64,000 bases of DNA. It comes from Bradyrhizobium sp. 138 (GTDB taxonomy: Bacteria; Pseudomonadota; Alphaproteobacteria; Rhizobiales; Xanthobacteraceae). The stretch is from positions 87,699 to 151,698 of the forward strand of contig NZ_JADPKT010000002.1 of NCBI RefSeq assembly GCF_023074075.1, given 5' to 3'. Every line of letters starts with the position of its first letter. The stretch's first letter is position 1. The translations under genes were made by a program, and so were the position numbers. Below, in pieces: positions 18,762 to 26,446 of this stretch. The notes below the pieces were generated by a model. That model was not told the origin of the DNA, did not search any database, and saw nothing but the letters and a program-made list of their open reading frames with translations.

Positions 18762-19490
18762 CTACGCCGCCTGCCGCAGCGGGGTCCAGGCGAACTCCGG
18801 ATAGTAATCGTCCATCATGCGGTCGACATAAGCCGTGAGGTTCGGAAATCCTTCGGCGCGCTCGCGCAGGGTCGATTCGAAGAACGGAGAGAGGATGCCG
18901 GCGAGCATACCGAACGCGGTGGCGTCGACGCCGCAGGGCTTGTTGCCCATCAGATAGGACTTGTCGCCGAGCTGCACCGACAGCGCGAACAGCGAGCGCA
19001 CGGCGAGGTCGACGTCGTCGTCGGGCGCGTGGCGGCCAAGGCCCGAGAGCAGGTAGTTCTCGGCGACGCGGAATTGCGCATCCTCGCGCAGCTTCTCGCG
19101 GTTGTGCTCCGGTGCGCCGTCGAAGAAATGCGCGGGACCCTTGGCGAAATTGACCGGATCGACCCAGCGCGCCCCGACCAGCCCCCAATAGACATGGTGC
19201 TCGATCATCCGTTCGAACGCCCAGGCCTGCGCACGCTCGACCAGCGACAGGCCGGCGTCGAAATCGAAGCCGTAGCGGCGCTCGATATGGGCGCGGATGA
19301 AGGTGGAATCGGCCACCGCCTCACCGCCGTCGTCGATGAACGGCAATTGCCCCTTGGGAGAGGCCGGCGGCATCGCCCGCTCCTTCCGGTAGGGCAGTCC
19401 CGCCATCTTGAGCTGCACCTCGGTCTTGGTGACGAAGGGGCTGATTTCCGGCAGCCCAAAGCCGGTGCCGAAGCCATAAAGCGTGATCAT
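18762..19490 (-). CDS. Glutathione S-transferase family protein
   Basis: A 242-residue protein with an N-terminal thioredoxin-like domain (MITLYGFGTGFGLPEISPFVTKTEVQLKMAGLPY...KGQLPFIDDGGEAVADSTFIRAHIE, containing the cis-Pro and the DST glutathione-binding step). A helical C-terminal domain follows. The ATG at 19490 is set by AGGAG six bases upstream; the longer frame to 19733 overlaps another gene. It lies downstream of a small unknown gene and near a divergent WYL regulator. The substrate is unknown. Confidence 0.85.
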   Translation of the reverse strand: MITLYGFGTGFGLPEISPFVTKTEVQLKMAGLPYRKERAMPPASPKGQLPFIDDGGEAVADSTFIRAHIERRYGFDFDAGLSLVERAQAWAFERMIEHHVYWGLVGARWVDPVNFAKGPAHFFDGAPEHNREKLREDAQFRVAENYLLSGLGRHAPDDDVDLAVRSLFALSVQLGDKSYLMGNKPCGVDATAFGMLAGILSPFFESTLRERAEGFPNLTAYVDRMMDDYYPEFAWTPLRQAA

Positions 19491-19525
19491 GCGACTCTCC
19501 TGAACCTCTCGAAAGTGGACGGAAC

Positions 19526-19786
19526 CTAGCGACCGGCTGCTGCCACCATGGTGGCAGCAGCCGTGATATCTTCTGCGAAACGGGCCCCCCGCCAGGCGCG
19601 GCCCATCACATGGCGGACCAGCGCGTCCGCGGCCTGGGTCAGCGAGCGTGCGACGACGCTTGCGAGTGCAAACCGGAGGTCGACGGCCATGAGATCGAGC
19701 GAAACGAAGCGGCCAAGCGCCGATACGGACCACGCCTGCGCCTGCAACAACGGAATGGCCGGGCCGAAATGGGTTGGAATGATCAT
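19526..19786 (-). CDS. Small protein of unknown function upstream of GST
   Basis: An 86-residue frame beginning MIIPTHFGPAIPLLQAQAWSVSALGRF, mostly helical and moderately hydrophobic, with no motif I recognise. Support for coding: GGGG lies 8 bases before the ATG, and the gene has a leading position in front of GST on the same strand and is divergent from the WYL regulator. Its last codons (AAATMVAAAGR) are written in a 30-bp perfect palindrome, so the 3' end may be constrained by DNA or RNA structure rather than protein. Confidence 0.5.
   Translation of the reverse strand: MIIPTHFGPAIPLLQAQAWSVSALGRFVSLDLMAVDLRFALASVVARSLTQAADALVRHVMGRAWRGARFAEDITAAATMVAAAGR
19537..19563. promoter_or_regulatory. 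Palindromic operator-like site, copy 1
   Basis: Positions 19534-19563 form a 30-bp perfect palindrome centred on CCATGG with arms CGGCTGCTGCCA/TGGCAGCAGCCG. Positions 19537-19563 match 19833-19859 at 23 of 27 bases. It overlaps the 3' end of the small gene and lies 44 bases upstream of the GST start. It may bind the WYL regulator or form a terminator-like hairpin, though no T-run follows. Confidence 0.55.
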
Positions 19787-19832
19787 GGACAAATCCCCTT
19801 CAGTCGATGTGTTGTCCCGGTATAAAACCCCC

Positions 19833-19859
19833 CTGCTGCCAACATCCTGTCAGCAGCCG
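19833..19859. promoter_or_regulatory. Palindromic operator-like site, copy 2, divergent promoter
   Basis: An imperfect inverted repeat TGCTGCCA-ACATCC-TGTCAGCA within the 113-base divergent region between the small gene and the WYL regulator. A TATAAA hexamer is at 19821-19826, next to the site. Similarity to copy 1 suggests that one regulator binds both. Confidence 0.55.
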
Positions 19860-19899
19860 CGCGCCGCTTTCTGAAAAGATCACCAATAAGAGAATTGTC

Positions 19900-20598
19900 A
19901 TGAGACGCGCCGATCGGCTGTTTCAAATTATCCAGGTGCTGAGACGCACGCGTAAGCCGCTGACGGCGGATGCCATCGCGGCCGAGCTCGAGACCTCGAA
20001 GCGCACGATCTATCGCGATATCGCCACGCTGATCGGTCAGCGCGTGCCGATTCGCGGTGAAGCCGGCATGGGCTACATCCTGGAAAAGGGTTTTGACCTG
20101 CCGCCCTTGATGCTGACACCCGACGAGATCGAGGCGGCTGTGCTGGGCGCACAATGGGTCGCCGGCCATGCCGATTCCGCACTGGCACGCGCGGCCGAAG
20201 ATCTGATGGCCAAGATCGCCGACACCGTGCCCGAGCGCCTGCGCCCCTTCGTGCTGGAGCCGGCGAGCCGTGCGCGGCCAAGCTGGAACAGGGAGCCGGA
20301 CCGTCTGGACATGGTCCGCACCCGCACCCAGATCCACGAAGGCAAGAAGATCATGCTGCGCTATCGCGACGAGCAGGGCCGCGCCAGCGAGCGCATGATC
20401 TGGCCGATTTCGGTCGGCTATCTCGAAGCCGTGCGGCTGCTCGCAGCCTGGTGCGAGCTGCGCGGTGACTTCCGCAGCTTCCGCACCGACCGCGTCGTGG
20501 AGGCGAACTATCTCGACGAGAAATATCCGGAGCGACGCGACGTGCTGCGCGCAAGATGGCGGCAGAGCCTGGTCTGGGGTCCTCCCAAAGACACTTGA
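19900..20598 (+). CDS. YafY-type transcriptional regulator (HTH plus WYL domain)
   Basis: A 232-residue regulator. Residues 1-60 form a DeoR-like winged helix (MRRADRLFQIIQVLRRTRKPLTADAIAAELETSKRTIYRDIATLIGQRVPIRGEAGMGY). The C-terminal half is a WYL domain with LRYRDEQGRASERMIWPISVGYLEAVRLLAAWCELRGDFRSFRTDRV, a ligand-sensing module. The ATG at 19900 is preferred; the frame opens further upstream at 19807 but without family similarity. The divergent small gene and GST, and paired palindromes, suggest it controls them. Confidence 0.9.
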   Translation: MRRADRLFQIIQVLRRTRKPLTADAIAAELETSKRTIYRDIATLIGQRVPIRGEAGMGYILEKGFDLPPLMLTPDEIEAAVLGAQWVAGHADSALARAAEDLMAKIADTVPERLRPFVLEPASRARPSWNREPDRLDMVRTRTQIHEGKKIMLRYRDEQGRASERMIWPISVGYLEAVRLLAAWCELRGDFRSFRTDRVVEANYLDEKYPERRDVLRARWRQSLVWGPPKDT

Positions 20599-20611
20599 AG
20601 AACACGTGACG

Positions 20612-20938
20612 ATGATGGAAGAGAGCTCCCCCACCGATCCGTCGAGCTGCTGCCAGAATTGCGGGGCGTGCTGTGGCTATTCGGCCAACTGGCCGCGCTT
20701 CTCGATCGAGAGCGACGAGGAGCTTGCTGCGATTCCGGAGGCGCTGGTCAACGAACGCCAGTCCGGCATGCGTTGCGAGGGCGATCGCTGCTCGGCCTTG
20801 CAGGGGGAAATTGGGAAAGCGACCGCGTGCGGCATCTATGCGATGCGGCCGGAGGTGTGCCGCACCTGCATGCCGGGCGATGCCGAATGCGCGATGGCGC
20901 GGCGGAAGTTCGGACTGCCGGTGATAGAGGCCGCTTAG
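20612..20938 (+). CDS. Cysteine-cluster protein (YkgJ-like, CxxCxxCC)
   Basis: A 108-residue protein with the cluster CCQNCGACCGYS near residues 12-23 and more cysteines in MRCEGDRCSAL, ACGIYAMRPEVCRTCMPGD. This spacing is that of the zinc- or iron-chelating YkgJ/CxxCxxCC family, whose function is poorly known. The start is ATG 20612 or the adjacent ATG 20615. It follows the WYL regulator by 13 bases and may be co-transcribed. Its stop overlaps the convergent gene by four bases. Confidence 0.82.
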   Translation: MMEESSPTDPSSCCQNCGACCGYSANWPRFSIESDEELAAIPEALVNERQSGMRCEGDRCSALQGEIGKATACGIYAMRPEVCRTCMPGDAECAMARRKFGLPVIEAA

Positions 20939-21333
20939 GCCGGAACGGCTTCGCTGATCTCGTCGTCGATCTCGTCATCCAGCGGCGCGAGCACCGAGAG
21001 CGGCTTGGTCGACAGCGTGATCGGCTTGCGGCCGCCCGACAGTGACGGCGAGGATTTCGCCGTGCCTTCGCGCGACAACGCATAGAGCGTCGAGCCGACG
21101 CGGCCACCATTCTCGATCAGGTCGCGCTCGCTGCAGCTCGCTGCGATCGCGACGGCCAGCGAGTGCAAATGGCTGCGGCGGTAGCAGAACAGCGCCAACC
21201 TGGCGCGCGCGTCAGGGGAAACACTCTCTACCAGCCTCGGCAGGCCACTCTCGCTGGCGCGGTACATCTCACCCAGGAGCTCGTCGCGGACCGGGCAGAA
21301 ATCGCTTTCAAAGGCGTCGCGGCTTGAAAACAT
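20935..21333 (-). CDS. Unknown protein, 132 residues
   Basis: The frame starts MFSSRDAFESDFCPVRDELLGEMYRASESGLPRLVESVSPDARARLALFCYRRSHLHSLAVAIAASC. A largely helical N-terminal part with RARLALFCYRRSHLHSLA and a disordered acidic tail (DDEIDDEISEAVPA) can be seen. AGGGAG lies 7 bases upstream of the ATG, which supports the start. The composition looks like a cytoplasmic protein; no enzyme motif is recognised. It is convergent with the cysteine-cluster gene. Confidence 0.65.
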   Translation of the reverse strand: MFSSRDAFESDFCPVRDELLGEMYRASESGLPRLVESVSPDARARLALFCYRRSHLHSLAVAIAASCSERDLIENGGRVGSTLYALSREGTAKSSPSLSGGRKPITLSTKPLSVLAPLDDEIDDEISEAVPA

Positions 21334-21474
21334 TGCAGTTCTCCCTCGTGTGCCGAAGATGCAGCGCAATCCACTAATGAAAGGTTAACCACGCTGCCCG
21401 GTAGTCACCCGGAGTCGTTGCGCGTGAGCCGCGAATCGGAAGGGGCGGCGGGGCGCGCGCAAGCTGCCACAGCG

Positions 21475-21606
21475 TCATGGCCGGGCTTGTCCAGGCTTGT
21501 CCCGGCCATCCACGTCGGGCCGGGATGCACCAAGAACGTGAATGCCCGGGCCTTCGCCTCGCCGAAGCGGCTTCGGCCACGCCAGGCGGGACAAGCCCGG
21601 GCATGA
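21475..21606. repeat. Palindromic intergenic repeat, family G, in a 318-base gap
   Basis: Inverted segments GTCATGGCCGGGCTTGTCC and GGACAAGCCCGGGCATGAC bound the unit, with GTCCCGGCCATCCACGT and GGCTTCGGCCACGCC inside. It occupies most of the gap between two minus-strand genes (21334-21651). No gene is seen in the rest of the gap. Confidence 0.7.
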
Positions 21607-21651
21607 CGACCTTTGGTGCCGATGAAGGGATTGCCCCTCAGAGAGCCAAGC

Positions 21652-22038
21652 TCAGTTCGCCGCCATATAGATGGAGAGGCCGAAGCCGGTGAGGTGATGC
21701 AGGGCCTGGTCGACGCCGATCAGGGTCCAGAACCAGGGATGCGCAAGATCGACCCGGAAATTGGCCGAGACGAACCCTTTGGCGCGGTCGATCGTGATGT
21801 GGATCACGAAGTCGATCAGGGCCACAAACCAGAATTTCGGCGCCACGATCAGGATCAGCGGCACCGCAACCGCAAGATGAACCAGGCAGTGCACCAGAAG
21901 CGGCAGGGCCCAGCCGTGCTTCTGGTCCTTGCCGTGCGCCATCCAGGCGGTCTGGAGGACGAAATCGGCGATGATGTGCTTGAAGGTGAGAAGCAACATC
22001 CAGCCAATGAGCGCTTCGACCGGAACCGCCGATGACAT
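21652..22038 (-). CDS. DUF3307-family membrane protein
   Basis: About 128 residues with three to four hydrophobic segments and the family's polar pattern: LLLTFKHIIADFVLQTAWMAHGKDQKHGWALPLLVHCLVHLAV and FVIHITIDRAKG, ending in an amphipathic ALHHLTGFGLSIYMA. The His/Asp arrangement (HIIADF, H...H, D) is characteristic of DUF3307, whose function is not known. The start is uncertain: ATG 22038 gives MSSAVPVEAL, and ATG 22068 would add ten residues; neither has a good ribosome site. Confidence 0.75.
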   Translation of the reverse strand: MSSAVPVEALIGWMLLLTFKHIIADFVLQTAWMAHGKDQKHGWALPLLVHCLVHLAVAVPLILIVAPKFWFVALIDFVIHITIDRAKGFVSANFRVDLAHPWFWTLIGVDQALHHLTGFGLSIYMAAN

Positions 22039-22416
22039 GGGTGGAAACGACAAAGCTGACGCCCTCATTGACGTGACAAGAAAAATTGGAGCGTTCAGCG
22101 CAACTTCTTCTTGGACCGGTTCTTGGACCGGTCAAATCGCCGGGACGTGCAATTTATGACATCTCCAGCGGCAGAATGCAGCCGGGGGGAACCGGAAAAT
22201 CACCAACTGTGGCTAACCGGTGATAGGATGACCTATCCGCCGCGGCGCCATCGCGTAAGGTTACCTGCGGCTCGGAATTTGCATTCCGCGACCTTCGCGC
22301 TATCATTGCCATTAGAGAATATCGTTCTTTTTTCAGGCGTTTACGAATTACAGGGCGCCCGCCGCGATCTCGTCCGCGAGCCGCCGCCGCCGAAAGAATA
22401 AGGCCAGAGTGCTGCC
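22039..22416. other. Intergenic region with a 12-bp tandem repeat
   Basis: This 378-base gap between divergent genes contains no convincing frame. TTCTTGGACCGG is repeated exactly twice in tandem (22108-22119, 22120-22131). A lower-GC stretch around 22300-22340 precedes the TAXI gene and probably holds its promoter, but no hexamer pair is clear. Confidence 0.5.
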
Positions 22417-23862
22417 ATGAGTACTGAAGGCCCCATTTCATCACCGACCGAACCGCCGTCCCGGCGTCCCAAGGTGATCAAGACCAATCAGCAGCAGGTC
22501 TTGCTCTACGTCGTGCTGACCCTGCTGTTGTCGCTCGCCACCGTCTGGGGCGGCCGCGCCATGCTGCACAATTCGGAAACGCTGACCTTTGCCGTCGGCG
22601 CCCCCAACAGCGACGAGGCGCTGTTCGCGGCCAAGCTCGCCACCGTGCTGAAGACCAACGCCTCACGCTTCCGGATCAAGATCGTCAGCAACGCAGACAA
22701 CGCCAAGGCGCTCGCACAGTTCGACCGCAAGCAGGCCGACCTTGCCGTCCTGCGCACGGACGCCAAGGTCCCGCTGCGGGCGCGCACGCTCGCGATCCTC
22801 GAGCACGATCTCGTGCTTCTGCTCGGTCCCGGCAACAAGAAGATCAAATCGATCGCCGAGTTGAAGAAGAAAAAGATCGCGGTCGTCGCCGAGAACGAGT
22901 CCTCCCTCGCCTTCGTCCGCAGCATCCTCGACATCCCGGAGGGTCCGGACGCCGCGAAGATCCAGATGGCGCCGCAGGGTGCAACGCTCGACAAGCTGTT
23001 TGCGCCGTCAAACGGCTTCGGCGCGGTGATCGCCATCGTCCATGCCTCCAGGGCGGTGCGGGACAAGGCCTATGAGCAGCTCGCCAAGCGCGGCGGCTTC
23101 ACGCTCAACGCGATCGACGAGGCCAAGGTGCTGGCGCGCAGACTGCCCGGCATTTCCAGCGAGACGCTGACGGCGGGCACGCTGTCGACCTCGCCGCAAA
23201 TTCCCGACGACGATCTCGACACGATCGGGCTCGAATGGCTGCTGGTCGCGCAATCCAGGATGTCCCCGAGCACGGCAGGCGAGCTGGCACGCATCGTCTA
23301 CGAGAACAAATCAGCGCTCGGGCTCGACAACGGCTTTGCCACCAGGATAGAGCCGGCCTCCGTCGAGAAGGACGCCTTCGTGATGGCGCACCAGGGGGCG
23401 GCCGACTACATCAACGACGACACCAAGTCGTTCATGGATAAGTACAGCGACCTGATGTATCTCGCCGCCGCCGCGCTGAGCGTCATCGGCTCGATCTTCG
23501 CCGCGATCTACGCCAAGATCACCCGCATCGCGCCGGAGAAAGCCAGCGAGCTCTCCACCGCCATCCTCGATATCGGCGAGCGGATCGAGCACGCCCACTC
23601 CCTGGATCAACTCGAATGTCTCCAGGACGAGCTGGAGGGCATCTTGCGCGGCGCCGTCATCGGCCTCAGAGACGGCACGATCAGCACCGACGGGCTCGAC
23701 ACCTTCAAGCTCGGCTACGAATTCGTCCGCGACGAGATCGGCATGCGCCGCGACTATCTGAAACGTCATGCCGGCGAGGCCGAAAAGGCAGCGCGCGAGG
23801 CGGCCCCTGCCCAGCACGACGACAGCAATGTCGTGGTGGTGAAGACCGCACAGAGCGCCTGA
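22417..23862 (+). CDS. Membrane-anchored TAXI-family solute-binding-like protein
   Basis: A 481-residue protein. Residues 1-24 are cytoplasmic, 25-50 a membrane helix (QVLLYVVLTLLLSLATVWGG), and 55-340 a TAXI-type periplasmic binding domain (LTFAVGAPNSDEALFAAKLATVLKTN, with KIAVVAENESSLAFVRSIL). A second membrane helix is near 346-368 (LMYLAAAALSVIGSIFAAIYA), followed by about 110 helical residues presumably in the cytoplasm. Ordinary TAXI receptors are soluble with a signal peptide and sit next to a fused TRAP permease. Here both ends are anchored and no permease gene adjoins, so a sensor or scaffold role is possible. Confidence 0.8.
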   Translation: MSTEGPISSPTEPPSRRPKVIKTNQQQVLLYVVLTLLLSLATVWGGRAMLHNSETLTFAVGAPNSDEALFAAKLATVLKTNASRFRIKIVSNADNAKALAQFDRKQADLAVLRTDAKVPLRARTLAILEHDLVLLLGPGNKKIKSIAELKKKKIAVVAENESSLAFVRSILDIPEGPDAAKIQMAPQGATLDKLFAPSNGFGAVIAIVHASRAVRDKAYEQLAKRGGFTLNAIDEAKVLARRLPGISSETLTAGTLSTSPQIPDDDLDTIGLEWLLVAQSRMSPSTAGELARIVYENKSALGLDNGFATRIEPASVEKDAFVMAHQGAADYINDDTKSFMDKYSDLMYLAAAALSVIGSIFAAIYAKITRIAPEKASELSTAILDIGERIEHAHSLDQLECLQDELEGILRGAVIGLRDGTISTDGLDTFKLGYEFVRDEIGMRRDYLKRHAGEAEKAAREAAPAQHDDSNVVVVKTAQSA

Positions 23863-23893
23863 GGAAGCCGGGCCGGTGAGGCCGTCCGCCACT

Positions 23894-24054
23894 CTCGTGT
23901 CCCGGACAAGCTGCAATGCCGAAGGCCTTGCAGCGCAGAGCCGGACCCAGGAAGCCGCAGTTCGCGCTCCTGCGTGGGGCCCCGGCTCTGCAGCGCACCA
24001 CACCGGACGATGCTTCGCACCGCCGGGAGTGCTGCGCTGCGTCCAGGGCATGAG
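23894..24054. repeat. Palindromic intergenic repeat, family D, second copy
   Basis: The element starts CTCGTGTCCCGGACAAGCTG, contains CAGAGCCGGACCC and GGGCCCCGGCTCTGCAGCGCACC, and ends GCTGCGTCCAGGGCATGAG, matching the copy at 6643-6770 in order and orientation. It separates the TAXI gene from a small membrane-protein gene. Confidence 0.7.
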
Positions 24055-24131
24055 ACCGGATCGACGTCCGGCCATCGGGAACCGTCGCGATCTGCAACCG
24101 TTGGTTCCCGGTTACAACCGGAGACCGCAGC

Positions 24132-24350
24132 ATGCGTGCACTCCTCGTCATCCTCCTCCTGGGAATGCTGGCGGCGGCCGGCTACTTCGCCTATTCCGCA
24201 ATAGCGGTCGAAGGTGAGCCGATCCCGACGGAAGGCTATGTGGCGCTGGCACTGGGCGCGGGGTTTTCCATCATTGTCGGCGTCGGACTGATGGTGCTGC
24301 TGTTCTTCAGCAGCCGCCGCGGTTACGACGAGCCGCCACATTTCAGGTAG
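24132..24350 (+). CDS. Small two-helix membrane protein of unknown function
   Basis: A 72-residue frame with two hydrophobic segments: LLVILLLGMLAAAGYFAYSAIAV at the N-terminus and GYVALALGAGFSIIVGVGLMVLLFFS in the middle. The tail is SRRGYDEPPHFR. GGAG lies 8 bases upstream of the ATG. No family assignment. It stands alone between a repeat and the channel gene on the same strand. Confidence 0.65.
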   Translation: MRALLVILLLGMLAAAGYFAYSAIAVEGEPIPTEGYVALALGAGFSIIVGVGLMVLLFFSSRRGYDEPPHFR

Positions 24351-24531
24351 ACGAGCGCGCCAGCGATGGCCGCGCCGGTTCGCGGGGCTCGGTGCTGCAG
24401 CGCCGATGACCTTGCCTGCTCCGTCGCCCGTCGTTGACGGCCTCCGCCCGCGCGGGCACTTTGGCGCCGACGTCCCAGCCGGGACGCCGAAGACTTGTCC
24501 GACCGATCTCAAGACCGAGCCGCCTTCTCGC

Positions 24532-25638
24532 ATGTTCAAGCCGTTGATTTCCGCTCTGGCCCAGTTTGCGGCCGCCACAGCCGGCCGCAACATGACCAAG
24601 GCGGCCTATGTCGCGGTGACCATCGGCGTGCTCAGCATGGTGTTGCTGTCGGACAAGCGGGCCCATCAGGCGCATGGCTGGATCAGCGCTCTGCTCTGGA
24701 CCTGTCTCGCCTATTTCGTATTCGAATGGCTGGTCCGGCTGCGCCATATGACCCAGCAGGGGCGGCTTTCGCTCTATATGTCCTCCTCCGCCGGCATCGT
24801 CGACGCGATCGGAGCGCTGGCCGTGCCGGTTGCGCTTCTCCTCGGCGTCGAGCCCGGGACGGCCTGGCTGCTCAGCGTGCTCTGGGTGCTGAAGGTGATC
24901 CCGGGCATTCCCGGCCTGCGGCAGCTCCGCCGCGTGCTGGTGCTGGAATCGGGGCCGCTGGTCAGCGTGCTCGTGATCTTCCTGATGGTGGTCTTCCTCG
25001 CCTCCGTTGCCGAATATTTCCTGGAGCGGGACGTGCAGCCGCAGACCTTCGGCAGCGTGCCCGCCGCGCTGTGGTGGGCGGTGGTGACCCTGACGACGAC
25101 GGGCTATGGCGACGTCGTGCCGGTCACGCCGCTCGGGCGCCTGGTGGCGGCCGCGGTGATGATCTCCGGCCTCGGCGTGTTCGGCCTTTGGACCGGTATT
25201 TTGGCGACCGGATTTGCCGCCGAGACCCGGCGCGACAATTTCCTCAAGACCTGGGAGTCCGTCAGCAAGGTGCCGTTCTTCGCAGCGCTCGGACCCGCTG
25301 CGATCGCCGACGTCACCCACATGCTGCGGACCATGGAGCTGCCGGCGCGCACCATGATCATCCGCAAGGGGACGCAGGGCGATTGCATGTATTTCATCGC
25401 CGCCGGCGAGGTCGAGGTCGACCTGCCCGGCAAGAAGGTGCAACTGGGCGAAGGCGCCTTCTTCGGCGAGATGGCGCTGCTCGGCAACAACAAGCGCGGC
25501 GCCAACGTCTCGACCACGAAAGTATCGCGGCTTCTGGTGCTCGACCTCGTCGACTTCCGCGTGCTGATGGCACGGCACCCGGATCTCGCCGAGACCATCG
25601 ACGCCGAAGCGAAACGGCGCGCGCTCGAAAACAGCTGA
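24532..25638 (+). CDS. Cyclic-nucleotide-gated potassium channel (MlotiK1-like)
   Basis: A 368-residue six-helix channel. The pore reads LTTTGYGDVVP, with the K+ selectivity filter TTTGYGD at residues 178-184. The following helix (MISGLGVFGLWTGILATGF) and C-linker lead to a cyclic-nucleotide-binding domain (about 245-350) with the phosphate cassette FFGEMALLGNNKRGANV. Glu and Arg of the cassette are kept, while the residue after Arg is Gly where MlotiK1 has Ser. S4 lacks the dense arginine pattern of voltage sensors. The start is uncertain between ATG 24532 and ATG 24406. The crotonase gene follows after 12 bases. Confidence 0.9.
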   Translation: MFKPLISALAQFAAATAGRNMTKAAYVAVTIGVLSMVLLSDKRAHQAHGWISALLWTCLAYFVFEWLVRLRHMTQQGRLSLYMSSSAGIVDAIGALAVPVALLLGVEPGTAWLLSVLWVLKVIPGIPGLRQLRRVLVLESGPLVSVLVIFLMVVFLASVAEYFLERDVQPQTFGSVPAALWWAVVTLTTTGYGDVVPVTPLGRLVAAAVMISGLGVFGLWTGILATGFAAETRRDNFLKTWESVSKVPFFAALGPAAIADVTHMLRTMELPARTMIIRKGTQGDCMYFIAAGEVEVDLPGKKVQLGEGAFFGEMALLGNNKRGANVSTTKVSRLLVLDLVDFRVLMARHPDLAETIDAEAKRRALENS

Positions 25639-25650
25639 ATGGAGAAAAGA

Positions 25651-26436
25651 ATGTCGGACATCACCGACGCAGCGACTAGCCCCCTGCTCGAACGCGACGG
25701 CGCACGCGCCACCATCCGCCTCAACCGGCCCAAGCATCTCAACCGGCTCCAGGCGGAGGACCTCGACGAGCTCGTCAAACTGTTCGACCTGATCGAGCCG
25801 GATCCTGCCATCCGCGTGCTGGTGCTGACCGGCACCGGCCGTGCCTTCTCCGCCGGCTATGACCTCAATTCGGTCGCCGAGCGCGCCGTCAGCGCAAACG
25901 AGCAGCAAAGCGCCGGCTCCGCCTTCGAGGTGGTCGTCAACCGGCTGGAGGATTTGGGCGTGCCGACGATCTGCCGGCTCAATGGCGGCGTCTACGGCGG
26001 CTCGACCGACCTCGCGCTCGCCTGCGATTTCCGCATCGGCGTCGACACCGCCGAGATGTTCATGCCGGCGGCGCGGCTCGGGCTGCATTATTACCCGAGC
26101 GGCATCAAACGCTACGTCACGCGGCTTGGCCTCGACAATGCGAAGAGGCTGTTTCTGACCGCGCAAAAGATCAGCGCGCCGGAGATGCTGCGCATCGGCT
26201 ATCTCACCGCCATGGTGGCGGTGGAATTTCTGGACGAGGAGGTCGACCAGCTCGCCAAGATTCTCGCCGGCAACGCGCCGCAGGCAATGCGCGGCATGAA
26301 GCGTGCGATCAACGAATTCGCCCGCGGCGAGCTCGATGATCACGCCGCCGACCAGCGCCACCGCGACAGCATGCGCGGCGACGAGATCAAGGAAGGGATC
26401 AAGGCGTTCGCGGAGAAGCGAGCGCCGCGGTTTTGA
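25651..26436 (+). CDS. Enoyl-CoA hydratase/isomerase family protein
   Basis: A 261-residue crotonase-fold protein with oxyanion-hole segments RAFSAGYDLNSVAE and NGGVYGGSTDLALACDFRIGVDTAEMFMPAARLGLHYYPSG. At the usual catalytic Glu sites the segment MFMPAARLGLHYYP has no acidic residue, so hydratase activity is doubtful and another acyl-CoA reaction is possible. The ATG at 25651 has GGAG six bases upstream, favouring it over ATG 25639. It is probably co-transcribed with the channel gene. Confidence 0.82.
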   Translation: MSDITDAATSPLLERDGARATIRLNRPKHLNRLQAEDLDELVKLFDLIEPDPAIRVLVLTGTGRAFSAGYDLNSVAERAVSANEQQSAGSAFEVVVNRLEDLGVPTICRLNGGVYGGSTDLALACDFRIGVDTAEMFMPAARLGLHYYPSGIKRYVTRLGLDNAKRLFLTAQKISAPEMLRIGYLTAMVAVEFLDEEVDQLAKILAGNAPQAMRGMKRAINEFARGELDDHAADQRHRDSMRGDEIKEGIKAFAEKRAPRF

Positions 26437-26446
26437 GGCGCCCTGC

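Noticed and set aside
19526..19563. The 30-bp palindrome as a simple intrinsic terminator
   Set aside because: No T-run follows on either strand and a related copy lies in a promoter region, so an operator role is kept as first choice.
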